Of a stretch of DNA of 64,000 nt, positions 1-9,323 are shown piece by piece (position 1 is the first letter of the stretch; every line of letters begins with the position of its first letter). A program made the translations under genes and the position numbers. The notes beneath the pieces were generated by a model. The model was given only the letters and a program-made list of their open reading frames with translations, ran no database searches and had not been told where the DNA came from. The DNA comes from Microbacterium terregens (lineage in GTDB: Bacteria > Pseudomonadota > Alphaproteobacteria > Sphingomonadales > Sphingomonadaceae). The DNA lies in assembly GCF_027922045.1 (NCBI RefSeq), contig NZ_BSEX01000012.1:1-64000 (forward strand), read 5' to 3'.

Positions 1-12
1 GGCGGTGAGCAG

Positions 13-1122
13 GTGGTGGCGGCTGGCGAGGCGGCGCGCATCGTGGCGGTGGAGGCGGTGCTGTACCGTGTGCCGCTGGCCGAGGCGCTGGTCGATGCCG
101 GGCACGGCCTGCACACGCATTTCGAGCTTGTGACCTGTCGCATCGTCTGTGCCGACGGGGTGGAGGGTGTCGGCTACACCTACACCGGCGGCACCGGGGG
201 CGGCGCGATCCGCGCGCTGCTGCGCGAGGATATCGCCCCGCTGCTCAAGGGCGCCGATGCGCATGATGTCGAGGCGCTGGCCGCGCGCATGCGCGCCACG
301 CTACACTATCTCGGTGTTGGCGGCATCTGCGGCTTCGCCATCGCCGCCGCCGACATCGCGTTGTGGGACATTCGCTGCAAGCGGCTCGGCAAGCCGCTCT
401 GGCAGGTCGCCGGCGGCACCGATCCTGCCGTCCGCTGCTATCGCGGCCTCATCGACCTTGGCTATTCCGACGACCAGCTGCTCGAGCGCGTCGCCGCCGA
501 GTTCGCCGCCGGCCATACCGGCATCAAGCTCAAGGTCGGCCGCCCCGACATCGCCACCGACATCCGTCGCGTGCGCGCCGTGCGCGAACTGATCGGCACC
601 GATCGCGCGCTCATGACCGACGCCAACTATAGCTGGGACGCCCCCGCCGCCATCGCCTTTGCCCGCGGCGTCGAAGACATGAACCTGGCCTGGTTCGAGG
701 AACCCGTCGCCCATGACGACCTCGACGCCTATGCCAGCGTCGCCGCCGCCACCGCCATCCCGCTGGCTTCCGGCGAAAACCTGCGCACCCCGGCCGAGTT
801 CGGCCAGGCCATCGCCCATCACGCCATCGCCGTCCTCCAGCCCGACGCCTCCAATATCGGCGGCATCACCCCTTGGCTCGACGTCGCCCGCCGCGCCGCA
901 GCCGCCGGCAAACCCGTCGCATCGCACGGCATGCACGAACTCCACGTCTCCCTCATGGCCGCCATCCCCAACGCCGCCACCCTCGAAATCCACTCCTTCC
1001 CCATCGACGCCTACACCACCAACCCCACCACCGTCACAAACGGTAAAACCGCCGCTCCCAACACCCCAGGATCAGGCGTCTCCTTCAATACCCAACGCCT
1101 CAAACCACACAAAATCGGATAA
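13..1122 (+). CDS. 3,6-anhydro-L-galactonate cycloisomerase (enolase superfamily)
   Basis: Mandelate racemase/muconate lactonising enzyme fold, 369 aa. It probably opens 3,6-anhydro-L-galactonate to 2-keto-3-deoxy-L-galactonate, the second step of anhydrogalactose breakdown. From memory of the Vibrio enzyme, several stretches match: GYTYTGG near residue 55, HYLGVGGI near 98, QPDASNIGGIT near 275, SHGMHELHVSL near 302 and HSFPIDAYT near 325. The KLK base motif, metal ligands in DANYSW, FEEP and SGEN, and the C-terminal His are all visible. The reading frame is open to the left edge, so the true start could lie outside. It is followed after 5 bp by the dehydrogenase, so the two are probably co-transcribed. 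The substrate is inferred from similarity and agar context. Confidence 0.8.
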   Translation: MVAAGEAARIVAVEAVLYRVPLAEALVDAGHGLHTHFELVTCRIVCADGVEGVGYTYTGGTGGGAIRALLREDIAPLLKGADAHDVEALAARMRATLHYLGVGGICGFAIAAADIALWDIRCKRLGKPLWQVAGGTDPAVRCYRGLIDLGYSDDQLLERVAAEFAAGHTGIKLKVGRPDIATDIRRVRAVRELIGTDRALMTDANYSWDAPAAIAFARGVEDMNLAWFEEPVAHDDLDAYASVAAATAIPLASGENLRTPAEFGQAIAHHAIAVLQPDASNIGGITPWLDVARRAAAAGKPVASHGMHELHVSLMAAIPNAATLEIHSFPIDAYTTNPTTVTNGKTAAPNTPGSGVSFNTQRLKPHKIG

Positions 1123-1127
1123 GTGTC

Positions 1128-2153
1128 ATGCCACTCAAAAGTGCTGTCTATGTTGAAAAGGGCCGATTCGAACTCGCCGAGGGCAAGCGCCTCGAGCCGC
1201 AGGCCGGTGAAGTCACGATCCGCGTCGGCTATGTCGGCCTGTGCGGCACCGACCTTCACGTCTATCACGGAAACATGGACCATCGCGTCTGCCCGCCGGG
1301 CGTGATCGGACACGAGATGTCGGGCGTTATCGAAGCGGTAGGCAAGGATGTCGAGGGCTTTGCCGCTGGTGAGCGCGTCGTGGTTCGCCCGCTCGACTAT
1401 TGCGGCGATTGCCCGGCGTGCTCGGCGGGTCATTCGCACATCTGCCACAACCTTAAATTTATGGGCATTGACACGGCCGGTGCCCTGCAATCCTACTGGA
1501 CAGTGAAGGCGCGCACGCTGCACAAGCTTCCCGCGAATGTTGATCTGCGCCGCGGCGCGCTGGTCGAGCCGCTAGCCGTGGCCTGTCACGATGTCGCGCG
1601 TGCGCGCGTCGCGGCAGGCGAGAAGGCCGTGGTTCTAGGCGGCGGGCCTATCGGCCAGTTGATTGCACTGGTTGCGCGCGCACGGGGCGCCGATGTGCTG
1701 ATATCGGAACCGACCGCCGTGCGGCGGGCGTATGCCGCCAATGCCGGCTTCGCGACCTTCGACCCTGCTACAGGCGACCTTGCCGCGCATGTTATGGACT
1801 GGACCGGGACCAAGGGCGCTGACGTTGTTTTCGAGGTCGCGGGTGTTCAAGCCACCGTCAGCGCCATGACCGATATCGCCGCCGTGCGCGGCCGCATCTG
1901 CATGGTCGCTATCCATTCAACCAAGCCGCAGGTGGATCTGTTCCGCTTCTTCTGGCGCGAGCTCGAACTGGTGGGTGCCCGCGTGTACGAGGCAGTCGAT
2001 TTCGATGCCGCAATTGCCCTGATCGCCAGCGGCCAGGTCGATGTCGATGCGCTGATCACATCGGTCCATCCGATCGACCAGGTTCAGGCCGCGTTCGAAA
2101 CGCTCGACAGCCCCGATCCAGGTATGAAAACATTGCTGGAGTGCGAGGCATGA
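1128..2153 (+). CDS. Zinc-dependent medium-chain dehydrogenase, probable 2-keto-3-deoxy-L-galactonate 5-dehydrogenase
   Basis: Sorbitol/threonine dehydrogenase-type MDR, 341 aa, cytosolic. The catalytic zinc site is visible in GLCGTDLH and GHE (residues about 37 to 65). The structural zinc cysteines lie in DYCGDCPACSAGHSHIC (about 88 to 107), and the NAD fold motif GGGPIG is near 170. The gene sits between the cycloisomerase (5-bp gap) and a KduD-type reductase (ATGA overlap). That is the order expected if it oxidises 2-keto-3-deoxy-L-galactonate to the 2,5-diketo acid, as in the known anhydrogalactose pathway. The family is certain; the substrate is inferred from position. Confidence 0.75.
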   Translation: MPLKSAVYVEKGRFELAEGKRLEPQAGEVTIRVGYVGLCGTDLHVYHGNMDHRVCPPGVIGHEMSGVIEAVGKDVEGFAAGERVVVRPLDYCGDCPACSAGHSHICHNLKFMGIDTAGALQSYWTVKARTLHKLPANVDLRRGALVEPLAVACHDVARARVAAGEKAVVLGGGPIGQLIALVARARGADVLISEPTAVRRAYAANAGFATFDPATGDLAAHVMDWTGTKGADVVFEVAGVQATVSAMTDIAAVRGRICMVAIHSTKPQVDLFRFFWRELELVGARVYEAVDFDAAIALIASGQVDVDALITSVHPIDQVQAAFETLDSPDPGMKTLLECEA

Positions 2154-2917
2154 ACGCCGCTGAACTATTCGACCTGACCGGCCAAGTGGCGCTGGTAACC
2201 GGTTGCCGCCGCGGCATCGGCATGGCCATGGCCCTGGCGCTTGCCGAAGCAGGAGCGGATATCATCGGCGTATCGGCTTCGCTCGAGCCGGAGGACGAGG
2301 TGGCACGCGCTATTCGCGCGGCCGGCCGCGGCTTCCGAGGCTATCGCTGCGATTTCGCCGATCGCTCCGTGCTCAAGTCGACGATCGCAGCGATCCTGTC
2401 GGACAATCCACGCATCGACATTCTGGTCAACAATGCCGGCACGATCCTGCGAGCCCCAGCCGCCGAACATCCAGACGAGTTTTGGGACAAGGTGATCGAG
2501 GTCAATTTGTCAGCGCAGTTCCTGCTCACGCGTGAGATCGGTCGCGGCATGGTCGAGCGTGGCCATGGCAAGGTCATCTTCACGGCATCGCTGCTGTCAT
2601 ATCAAGGCGGGATAACAGTGCCCGGCTACGCGGCCAGCAAGGGCGGCGTTAAACAGCTGACGATGGCTTTCGCGAATGAATGGGCTTCAAAGGGCGTGAA
2701 CGTCAACGCGATTGCCCCGGGCTATATCTCGACGGATAATACCGAGGCTTTGAGAAACGATCCGGAACGCGCGCAATCGATTCTTTCACGGATACCGGCG
2801 GGTCGCTGGGGCGAGCCCCACGACTTCAAGGGCCCGACCCTCTTCCTCGCCTCGCGCGCATCCGACTATGTGCATGGCGCGACGCTGCTGGTCGACGGCG
2901 GGTGGATGGGCCGCTGA
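2150..2917 (+). CDS. kduD: KduD-type SDR, 2-dehydro-3-deoxy-gluconate 5-dehydrogenase/reductase
   Basis: Classical SDR, 255 aa. It has the TGCRRGIG nucleotide motif near residue 18, NNAG near 92, Ser and Tyr-x-x-x-Lys (YAASKGG) near 160, and the KduD tail signature GYISTDNTEALRND followed by ASDYVHG and DGGWMGR. KduD interconverts 2,5-diketo-3-deoxygluconate and 2-keto-3-deoxygluconate, exactly the step after the upstream dehydrogenase, and the product could feed the kinase at 50 kb. The start was chosen at the ATG overlapping the preceding stop (ATGA), with GGAG 8 bp upstream, rather than the GTG nine bases earlier. Confidence 0.8.
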   Translation: MNAAELFDLTGQVALVTGCRRGIGMAMALALAEAGADIIGVSASLEPEDEVARAIRAAGRGFRGYRCDFADRSVLKSTIAAILSDNPRIDILVNNAGTILRAPAAEHPDEFWDKVIEVNLSAQFLLTREIGRGMVERGHGKVIFTASLLSYQGGITVPGYAASKGGVKQLTMAFANEWASKGVNVNAIAPGYISTDNTEALRNDPERAQSILSRIPAGRWGEPHDFKGPTLFLASRASDYVHGATLLVDGGWMGR

Positions 2918-2922
2918 TCGAA

Positions 2923-2942
2923 AGCGCCGCTCAGGCGGCGCT
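2923..2942. terminator. Hairpin after the kduD-type gene
   Basis: A perfect 7-bp stem (AGCGCCG/CGGCGCT) with a six-base loop lies five bases after the SDR stop. There is no T-run after it, so it may be only a transcript-end stabiliser. The remaining bases to about 3126 hold nothing I recognise. Confidence 0.35.
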
Positions 2943-3126
2943 ATCGGGAGGTTGGTCGCGGCTGTCCCGAGTCGAGGAAGCGCTGGCTCGTACAAGCTCC
3001 TGCGGGCATGAAGTGACGCGTCCGTGGAAGCCTGGAGCGAACCCGGACCAAGCTCGTTGTATTCGGCGATCGACGCCCCATCGCGGTGCCGAAAAACATT
3101 CTGGTCGTCGCCGCCTAGGCTGAACG

Positions 3127-3871
3127 TCAAGAAGGAGAACGCATCATTCCTTGTTCGTCGAGGTATGCAACCGCGCCGAGCAGGTTGCGGCCCTTGCCGT
3201 TCCAGCCATATTTAACGATGTCGACACCGGCATCGTCATTGGCATGCGGCGCCCAGCGCTTGCGCATGGTCTGGCGGTTGGGCGTGGCGTCGAAATCGCG
3301 GCAGGCCAATGCGTTCTCCGGCGCATCAGTGCCGGCTTTGAAAACACTTCGCCGGTGGCCGAATATCGCGGATAACGTTGTGCGGTATAGAGGAGGCGGC
3401 CGCGGTTGCGCGGATCGACCGACCCGGGAACCGTGGGGGCGATGGCGATCGTGCCGCCTTCGCCATCCAACGTACCTATAGACTCTTCTGCCCGCCCAGA
3501 ATGATGTTTGCGCCACGGCGAAGCACAACCTTGTAGCGCCAGTCGCCCGAAACATCGGGGGTAAAGTGCACCCGCCATACGTCCCCGCTCTCGCAAGAGG
3601 TCAGGGCAGCCTTGCCGCAGGCTGCGAAATAGCCGGGCACGCGATAGCGCCGGCTGTCATTGCTGAATTCGACATCCAGTCGATAGTCTACAAACGGGCT
3701 TGGCGTCGCCGTTTCGGCTGATCGTGGGCCCTTGAAGTCCAGTGTGACGGTCCGCCAGACCTGTCGCTCCCCGCTCAGCTTGGGCGTGGCGGTCGCCGGC
3801 AACACCATCGCGACGGCACTGGCGGCGCCCCACAACCAACGCGACTTCCATCGTCCTGGCGCGTGACGCAT
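3127..3871 (-). pseudogene. Relic of a secreted DUF5060-containing glycoside hydrolase
   Basis: The 5' end is intact: a signal peptide (AVAMVLPATA) is followed by a DUF5060-like beta-sandwich with TLDFKGP, DYRLDVEF, VPGYFA and WRVHFTPDVSGDWRYKV. After about 130 codons, near base 3480, the homologous reading moves to other frames (GRLLYTAQRYPRYSATGE, then KAGTDAPENALA, then YGWNGKGRNLLGAVAYL) and stops abruptly near base 3130. At least two frameshifts and a missing C-terminal catalytic part make it nonfunctional. DUF5060 commonly precedes putative glycosidase domains, which fits the agar locus. The exact activity is unknown. Confidence 0.65.
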
Positions 3872-3941
3872 TATTTTCGCTCCATTTACACCGGCGTAAA
3901 GCGCCGGTCACTGGACGAACGCGGCGCTGGCGCAGCGCAAG

Positions 3942-3977
3942 AAGGGGGCGGAAATGGCCTTCGCCACCCGCCCCCTT
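3942..3977 (-). terminator. Terminator-like hairpin after the first TonB-dependent receptor
   Basis: A ten-base perfect stem (AAGGGGGCGG/CCGCCCCCTT) encloses a smaller TGGC/GCCA stem. It lies 22 bp downstream of the receptor stop on the minus strand. The T-tract is short, so this is moderate evidence of intrinsic termination. Confidence 0.5.
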
Positions 3978-3998
3978 AAAATATCTGACGCGACTTCG

Positions 3999-6773
3999 TC
4001 AGAACTTCGCGCGCACGCCCAGCGAGTAGCGCGCACCATAGGTTTCGTAATCGATCAGCTGCTCCTTGAAGCGGCCATGGCGTCGGGTCGATTCGTTGGT
4101 GATGTTGAGGCCCTCGGCGAACACCGTCAGATTGTCCGTGACGTCGTAGCTCGCGCTGACATCGAACTGGCCATAGGCTTCGGTGAATACCGGCTCTCCC
4201 GCCCCCGCAAATCCGAGCAAGAACTTGTCGCGCCAATTGTAGGACACGCGCGCCTGAAGCCCGTTCTTTTCATAGAAGACGACGGCATTGGCCGAGTTGC
4301 TGAGGCCGGTGAGCGCGAAGGTGCTGCCTGAAACGTCATAGACATTGTATGAGATGTTTCCATCGACCAGCGTCCCGTTCAAGATCACGCCGAAGCCGGT
4401 ATCACCGAATACATGCTGCACGGCCGCTTCGAGACCACGAACAGATGCATCCCGCAGGTTGCCGGTCGAGGAAATGTCGAAGGTCACGACCGGATCGCCA
4501 GGCTGCGAGACACAGGCCGGGTTCGGCGCGGACCCGTTCTCGGGGCATCCGGGCCGTGGATTCACGCTTGGGTCGGTGATGGCATTGCCAGCCGCGTTGG
4601 TGATCGGCCCCGTAAGCCGGACCGCGCCGATGAAGTTGGACACCCACTTCTGGAAGGCGCCGACCGACACATAGCTGCCCGGGCGATAATACCATTCAAG
4701 CGAGAAATCCAGATTATCCGACGCATAGGGTAGCAGTCCTGGGTTACCCTGGCTCGCATTGAACGGCCCCCCCGGACGCCCTGAAATGGTAGTACCGGGG
4801 AACATCGCTGAAATTGAACTGCGGGCGATGGTCTTGCTGAACGCGCCTCGCATCAGGAATTTATCGAACGGCTCGTAACTGACCGCGAAGTTCGGCAGCC
4901 ATTGCTCATAGTCAGAGGTAAGCGTCTGCGCCGCCACCACGCCATCAAAGACGGGCTGCAGCCCCTGCGCGTTGAAGTAGCGGAAGCCGACCAAACCCTC
5001 GCGAACTGAAGAGCCTTCGACATTGGTCTTTTCATAGCGAAGTCCCGCATTGGCGCGGATCGGCCGGCCGCCAAGCTCACCCTTCATCGTCAGCGTGAAA
5101 TAGCCGCCATAGGTTTCCTCCTGCACGCCGTTAAATTGCGGCGGCGTGATGGTAAAAAGATTCTGGGCACGAACAATGTCGAGAAAATCCTCAACTCGAT
5201 AGATCGGAATCTTCGGGAAGACGTCAGGGTTGACCGAGTCCACGAACTGCAGGTCGAGATTGGTAATGGGCACGTTGACTAGCAAGAACGTCGCATTTGA
5301 CGCCGTATCGACGGAGTATTTTGTATAATCTGATCCGACCTTGATGGTGATGTTGTCGTTAGCCTTCCACTCGGCCGAGCCGCGCAGCTGCTTGATGTTG
5401 TTGTCCATCGAGTATCCGCGCTTCTGATAAAGATCGGAACCGATGTTTGCCTTGTTGTAGGGATCTCCGCCCGGCAGACGCGAAGCATCAAAGCTCGCCG
5501 CCGGAAGTCCGTCGGTGAACTTGCCCTTCAATGTGACGGAACTACCCGTGTTGAACAGGTCGACGATGCTTTCGGACGTCTGGCCATCCGGGTTCGACTT
5601 CGACGTCGAATCATGCGCATCGAGTTCAAAGGTCAGGCTATCGCTGACTTCCCATTTCAGATTGACCCCAAGCGAGTCATTTTCACCCTTGTGGTAGAAA
5701 TCCCACGCCCAATAGTTCAGCGTGTCATTGAACGTAGTGATATCGACCAGCGTCCCATTCTTGTCCGCGACACCACGATCGGGCGCGTCGAACCAGTAGC
5801 TCATCCGATTCATCTGGGTCGTTTCCTTGAACCGCGACATGGTATAGTCGGCAGTCAGGGTGAGCCCATCGACCGGCTCGGCCTGCAGCGTCGCCTGCGC
5901 ATTGAGGCGCTGGCGCTGCGTATCCCACAGATCCTGATCGATCGTGAACGGGACCCACCAGGACTTGGTCGGATTGACGCTCGTGTCGATCGCGCTTGTA
6001 TCGATCTGGACCGCGCGCCCCCCGGTGCGGTTGCGGCGCCAGCCGCCCGAGGTGCCGATCCGGTCCTTGTGCGAGTTGCGCTCCGAATAGGAACCAACAA
6101 GGAGGATGCCGACGCGGTTGTCGAGGAAGGTTCCACTCACCAGACCCGAGAGTTCGGGTGTCACCTTCGAATCCTTTTCGACACTCGTGTCGTAGACCGC
6201 CTTGGCGCTCACGGCAGCGCGAAAGCCTGGCTGGTCGAACGGACGCGGGGTGCGAACGTTGATGGTGGCGCCAAGGCCTCCCGAATAGATGTCGGCCTGC
6301 CCCGTCTTGTACACTTCAACTGCCGCTACACCTTCGGAGCCAAGCTCCCGAAAATTGAAGCTCCGCGAGACGCCTTCAGCCTGAAGCGAAGAGGAGTTCG
6401 GCATCTGACGGCCATTCAGCGTGACCAGGTTGAAGCTTGGCCCAAAACCACGAACCGTTACCTGGTTACCTTCGTTGTTCGATCGGTCGATCGATACGCC
6501 CGAGATGCGCTGAAGCGACTCGGCAAGGTTTGCGTCCGGAAACTTTCCAATGTCTTCCGCCGTGATCGCGTCCACCACACCGATCGCCTGACGCTTGATC
6601 TCGGCGGCACGGGCCAACGACTGACGGAACCCGGTGACGACAATTTCCGGCTCAACAACATCCGCATCAGCCTGACCTTCGCCTGCGGTCTGCGCACGCG
6701 CAGCGTCAATCGGCATGGTTACGGCCAGCGACAATCCGACTGACGCCAGCAATCGTACATGCAAGTTCCGCAT
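3999..6773 (-). CDS. TonB-dependent outer-membrane receptor
   Basis: Ligand-gated outer-membrane importer, 924 aa. Signal peptide to about residue 28 (cleavage near ARAQ). A short N-terminal stretch carries the TonB-box-like EIVVTG, then a plug domain (about 50 to 180: AEDIGKFPDANLAESLQRISGV, VTVRGFGPSFNLVTLNGRQMP) and a beta-barrel ending in an aromatic residue (GVRAKF). This is the sphingomonad/Caulobacter carbohydrate-receptor style. A GGGGGAGG ribosome site precedes the ATG. A regulon palindrome lies 56 bp upstream. It probably imports agar/porphyran oligosaccharides, judged from the neighbours only. Confidence 0.9.
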   Translation of the reverse strand: MRNLHVRLLASVGLSLAVTMPIDAARAQTAGEGQADADVVEPEIVVTGFRQSLARAAEIKRQAIGVVDAITAEDIGKFPDANLAESLQRISGVSIDRSNNEGNQVTVRGFGPSFNLVTLNGRQMPNSSSLQAEGVSRSFNFRELGSEGVAAVEVYKTGQADIYSGGLGATINVRTPRPFDQPGFRAAVSAKAVYDTSVEKDSKVTPELSGLVSGTFLDNRVGILLVGSYSERNSHKDRIGTSGGWRRNRTGGRAVQIDTSAIDTSVNPTKSWWVPFTIDQDLWDTQRQRLNAQATLQAEPVDGLTLTADYTMSRFKETTQMNRMSYWFDAPDRGVADKNGTLVDITTFNDTLNYWAWDFYHKGENDSLGVNLKWEVSDSLTFELDAHDSTSKSNPDGQTSESIVDLFNTGSSVTLKGKFTDGLPAASFDASRLPGGDPYNKANIGSDLYQKRGYSMDNNIKQLRGSAEWKANDNITIKVGSDYTKYSVDTASNATFLLVNVPITNLDLQFVDSVNPDVFPKIPIYRVEDFLDIVRAQNLFTITPPQFNGVQEETYGGYFTLTMKGELGGRPIRANAGLRYEKTNVEGSSVREGLVGFRYFNAQGLQPVFDGVVAAQTLTSDYEQWLPNFAVSYEPFDKFLMRGAFSKTIARSSISAMFPGTTISGRPGGPFNASQGNPGLLPYASDNLDFSLEWYYRPGSYVSVGAFQKWVSNFIGAVRLTGPITNAAGNAITDPSVNPRPGCPENGSAPNPACVSQPGDPVVTFDISSTGNLRDASVRGLEAAVQHVFGDTGFGVILNGTLVDGNISYNVYDVSGSTFALTGLSNSANAVVFYEKNGLQARVSYNWRDKFLLGFAGAGEPVFTEAYGQFDVSASYDVTDNLTVFAEGLNITNESTRRHGRFKEQLIDYETYGARYSLGVRAKF

Positions 6774-6828
6774 GAAACCTCCCCCTTCGTTATATCTACC
6801 CTGCTACCGTTATCTTACGACGGTCAAT

Positions 6829-6843
6829 TGTCAACAGTCTACT
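6829..6843. promoter_or_regulatory. Candidate GntR-regulon operator, TonB receptor 1
   Basis: TGTCAACAGTCTACT, a degenerate copy of the 15-bp palindrome TGTCGAC-W-GTCGACA, lies 56 bp before the receptor start. The best copies are at 27612 and 30622. Confidence 0.5.
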
Positions 6844-7046
6844 TTCTATCGGGCTGCGGTATGTCGGGGCTGTGACGAATTCTGAGACGGCCGCGGGCCG
6901 CAACTCCCCCGACCGACCGCTGAGCGGACGGAGTGACGACAGGAGCATGGATCAGTGAGAAGACCGCTACGGCCAAGCGCTAGGTGGACATGCCGCCCGA
7001 ACGCCCGCCATAGCCTCGTCCAACACATCGGCAGGTCGGCTCAACG

Positions 7047-8939
7047 TCAGCGGTTGGGCCCGGGCCGCGTGACGCGCGGCGGGTTGGGAAGCAGCGCTGG
7101 CGGAATAGCAATTTGCTTGTCATCTGCACCCCCAGCGAAGTTGCTGAGGTTATAGGCGTTCTCGCGGCCCCAGTCTGCTTCCACTCGCCCATCGCCTAGC
7201 ACGATGTTGCCGAGCTTCTCGCGGAACCAGTGCGCCAGATCGTCGTAGGCCAACGTCGTGGCAAGGTTACGCCGCTCATCCGGATCGACGCGCAGATCGT
7301 ACAGCGCCAAATCCGCCTTCTTTGGCGCTACATCCAGCGCCCAGGTGACATCCTGGTTGAGGGCAGGACTCCTCCCTTCCGTTCGGAAATTCCGGGTGCG
7401 CATTGAGAAGGCGAAATCCTTCGTACGCATATACGCCCGGTGACCGTTCACCAGGTTCATTTCGCCTAGGATATAGTCGCGCTTAAGTTTTGGATCGACG
7501 AGCGCACGGGCAAGGTCAAACCCATCGAGATAGGCGAATTCAGGCTTGCCGATATCAACGCCTGCCGCTGCCATGATTGTCGGCGCGAAGTCGACATACT
7601 CGACGAATTCCCGGAACACCTTGCCGGCGGGGAACGTTGTTTTGTCGGAGGAAATGACGATCGCCGCGCCATGGATGGATTGGTCCCATGGACCAAATTT
7701 CCCCATGATCCCCTGCTCGCCAAGTTGCCAGCCATGATCGCCAATGGTGATGACAACCATATACTCGCGTCCATTGGACTTCGAATATTCGACGAACGAG
7801 TCGACTGCCTTGCCGATCAGCGTATCGCCATAGGCGGTGAACGCATAATAGTCTCGTATCGCCTGCAGCTTTTCCCTGTTGTTCAGTCTGTCAGACTTAG
7901 CTTCATTATAGGTCTCGACGAACTGGGGAGGCAGCGCAGAGAGCTCGTCCGTATCGAAATCGGGAAGGCGATAATGTTTGCTCTTGAACCGATCTCTGAA
8001 GCTCTTGGGCGGAAGAACCGGCGTATGCGGGAAATGAAAACCCAGATTGACGAACAGCGGCTTCGTGCGGTCCGCGCCCTGCAGCGTTGCACCCCAAGTC
8101 GACTTGTAGTCGCGGTTGGCGTTGGCGAGATAATTCTGAAACTCCTCCAAGATCCTGCCGTCGATCGTTCGGCCGGCGGGCATTGGATTGACGCCGCCCA
8201 AAATCAGGGAAGTATGAATCTGGGTGCGGGCGCGAAGGATGTCGAACTCCTTGTCCACCGCAGCCTTGGTCGCCTCCTCTGCGGCGCTCAGTTCGCGGTC
8301 GGCCCAAGAGATCTGATAGGTTTTCGTCCGTCCGTCGGGATAGAATACCGTTTCAGTTCCAGCGCGCCGCAGTAGCACCGAATCGGCCAGACCGTAGCTG
8401 CCCTCCGAAGTGAAATCGCCAATGCCATTGCGCTGCATGTCGCGCGCGAAGTCGAGTTCGAGGTCATAGACCGGTTCCGACTTGTCCTTAGGCACAATAG
8501 AATAGTGCCGCTTGCCGATGACGGCCGTGCCATATCCGGCGCGCCGCACAGCCTGCGAGAAGGCCGGCCGCACGAAATCGGCGGTCTGATGCGTATTCTC
8601 CCAGCCATATTTGCCGTTGCGGAAGGGATAACGGCCAGTGAGCATCGAAGTGCGCGAGGGGCCACAGGTCGGCGCTTGATTGAACGCGTTCACGAACAGC
8701 ACGCCTTGACGGGCCAGCCGATCCAGATTGGGCGATTCGACCGGACCCAGCCTGCTCACGGCGCGTCCCGTCATCGCACGGTTGAAAGCTGCCACCGAAT
8801 CAGGGCGCTGATCATCGGTCACAATCCACAATATGTCGGGCTGCGACTGCGGCGAGGGCTGCGCCTGGGCCGCGACGCCGGAAAATGAGACAATCAACGC
8901 CGCAAGCAAAACGCCGGCGAGCCGCCCCAAATCTCCCAT
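7047..8939 (-). CDS. Formylglycine-dependent sulfatase (S1 family), secreted
   Basis: Type I sulfatase, 630 aa, with an N-terminal signal peptide ending near AAQAQ. The metal-binding start ILWIVTDDQRPD is followed near residue 90 by CGPSRTSMLTG, the C-x-P-S-R motif whose cysteine becomes formylglycine. Later metal and catalytic motifs include GKRHYS, FPHTP and GDHGWQLGE. The start was chosen at ATG 8939 because AGGAGAG lies six bases upstream and the signal peptide begins there; a longer frame upstream lacks support. It likely removes sulfate from red-algal galactans such as porphyran. Activity needs a formylglycine-generating enzyme; the only one visible in the window is damaged. Confidence 0.88.
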   Translation of the reverse strand: MGDLGRLAGVLLAALIVSFSGVAAQAQPSPQSQPDILWIVTDDQRPDSVAAFNRAMTGRAVSRLGPVESPNLDRLARQGVLFVNAFNQAPTCGPSRTSMLTGRYPFRNGKYGWENTHQTADFVRPAFSQAVRRAGYGTAVIGKRHYSIVPKDKSEPVYDLELDFARDMQRNGIGDFTSEGSYGLADSVLLRRAGTETVFYPDGRTKTYQISWADRELSAAEEATKAAVDKEFDILRARTQIHTSLILGGVNPMPAGRTIDGRILEEFQNYLANANRDYKSTWGATLQGADRTKPLFVNLGFHFPHTPVLPPKSFRDRFKSKHYRLPDFDTDELSALPPQFVETYNEAKSDRLNNREKLQAIRDYYAFTAYGDTLIGKAVDSFVEYSKSNGREYMVVITIGDHGWQLGEQGIMGKFGPWDQSIHGAAIVISSDKTTFPAGKVFREFVEYVDFAPTIMAAAGVDIGKPEFAYLDGFDLARALVDPKLKRDYILGEMNLVNGHRAYMRTKDFAFSMRTRNFRTEGRSPALNQDVTWALDVAPKKADLALYDLRVDPDERRNLATTLAYDDLAHWFREKLGNIVLGDGRVEADWGRENAYNLSNFAGGADDKQIAIPPALLPNPPRVTRPGPNR

Positions 8940-9006
8940 ATAATCTCTCCTGTCGCAGCGCTGGTCCGCATGCGAGTGCGGGAACAAGCTCAGGCACGAT
9001 ACAGAT

Positions 9007-9021
9007 TGTCAAGTGTCGACA
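9007..9021. promoter_or_regulatory. Candidate GntR-regulon operator between sulfatase and BNR gene
   Basis: TGTCAAGTGTCGACA lies 68 bp before the sulfatase start, in the 384-bp divergent gap to the BNR gene. It matches the shared palindrome at 12 of 15 positions. The rest of the gap holds nothing else I recognise. Confidence 0.55.
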
Positions 9022-9323
9022 TTGTGTTACTTTACAGTGCCGATTGCCCGCGACCACCGATAGACGGTGCTCGTTGCCAATCAGCTCATGACGTTTGAAA
9101 CGGGGAAGAGGACGATGCACTGGTCGCGCTGGAGCATGTTCGACGCGGCTGGCAATATGATTGCTGCACTGACGATATTGGCCAGTGTCGTTCACGTTGA
9201 ATGCTCCGCCGCCCTTGGGACACGCTCTGATCCGCACCATGGCCCCTGGATCGTGCCGGCCCGTTGCTCACCCGCGAGCGCCTGCCCAGGCGATTGCTGC
9301 GACGCGCCCAGGTCGGCAATGTG

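Noticed and set aside
5613..6743. Long frame on the plus strand (376 codons) opposite the first TonB receptor
   Set aside because: It is the antisense shadow of a GC-rich gene, lacks a ribosome site and has no protein family pattern.
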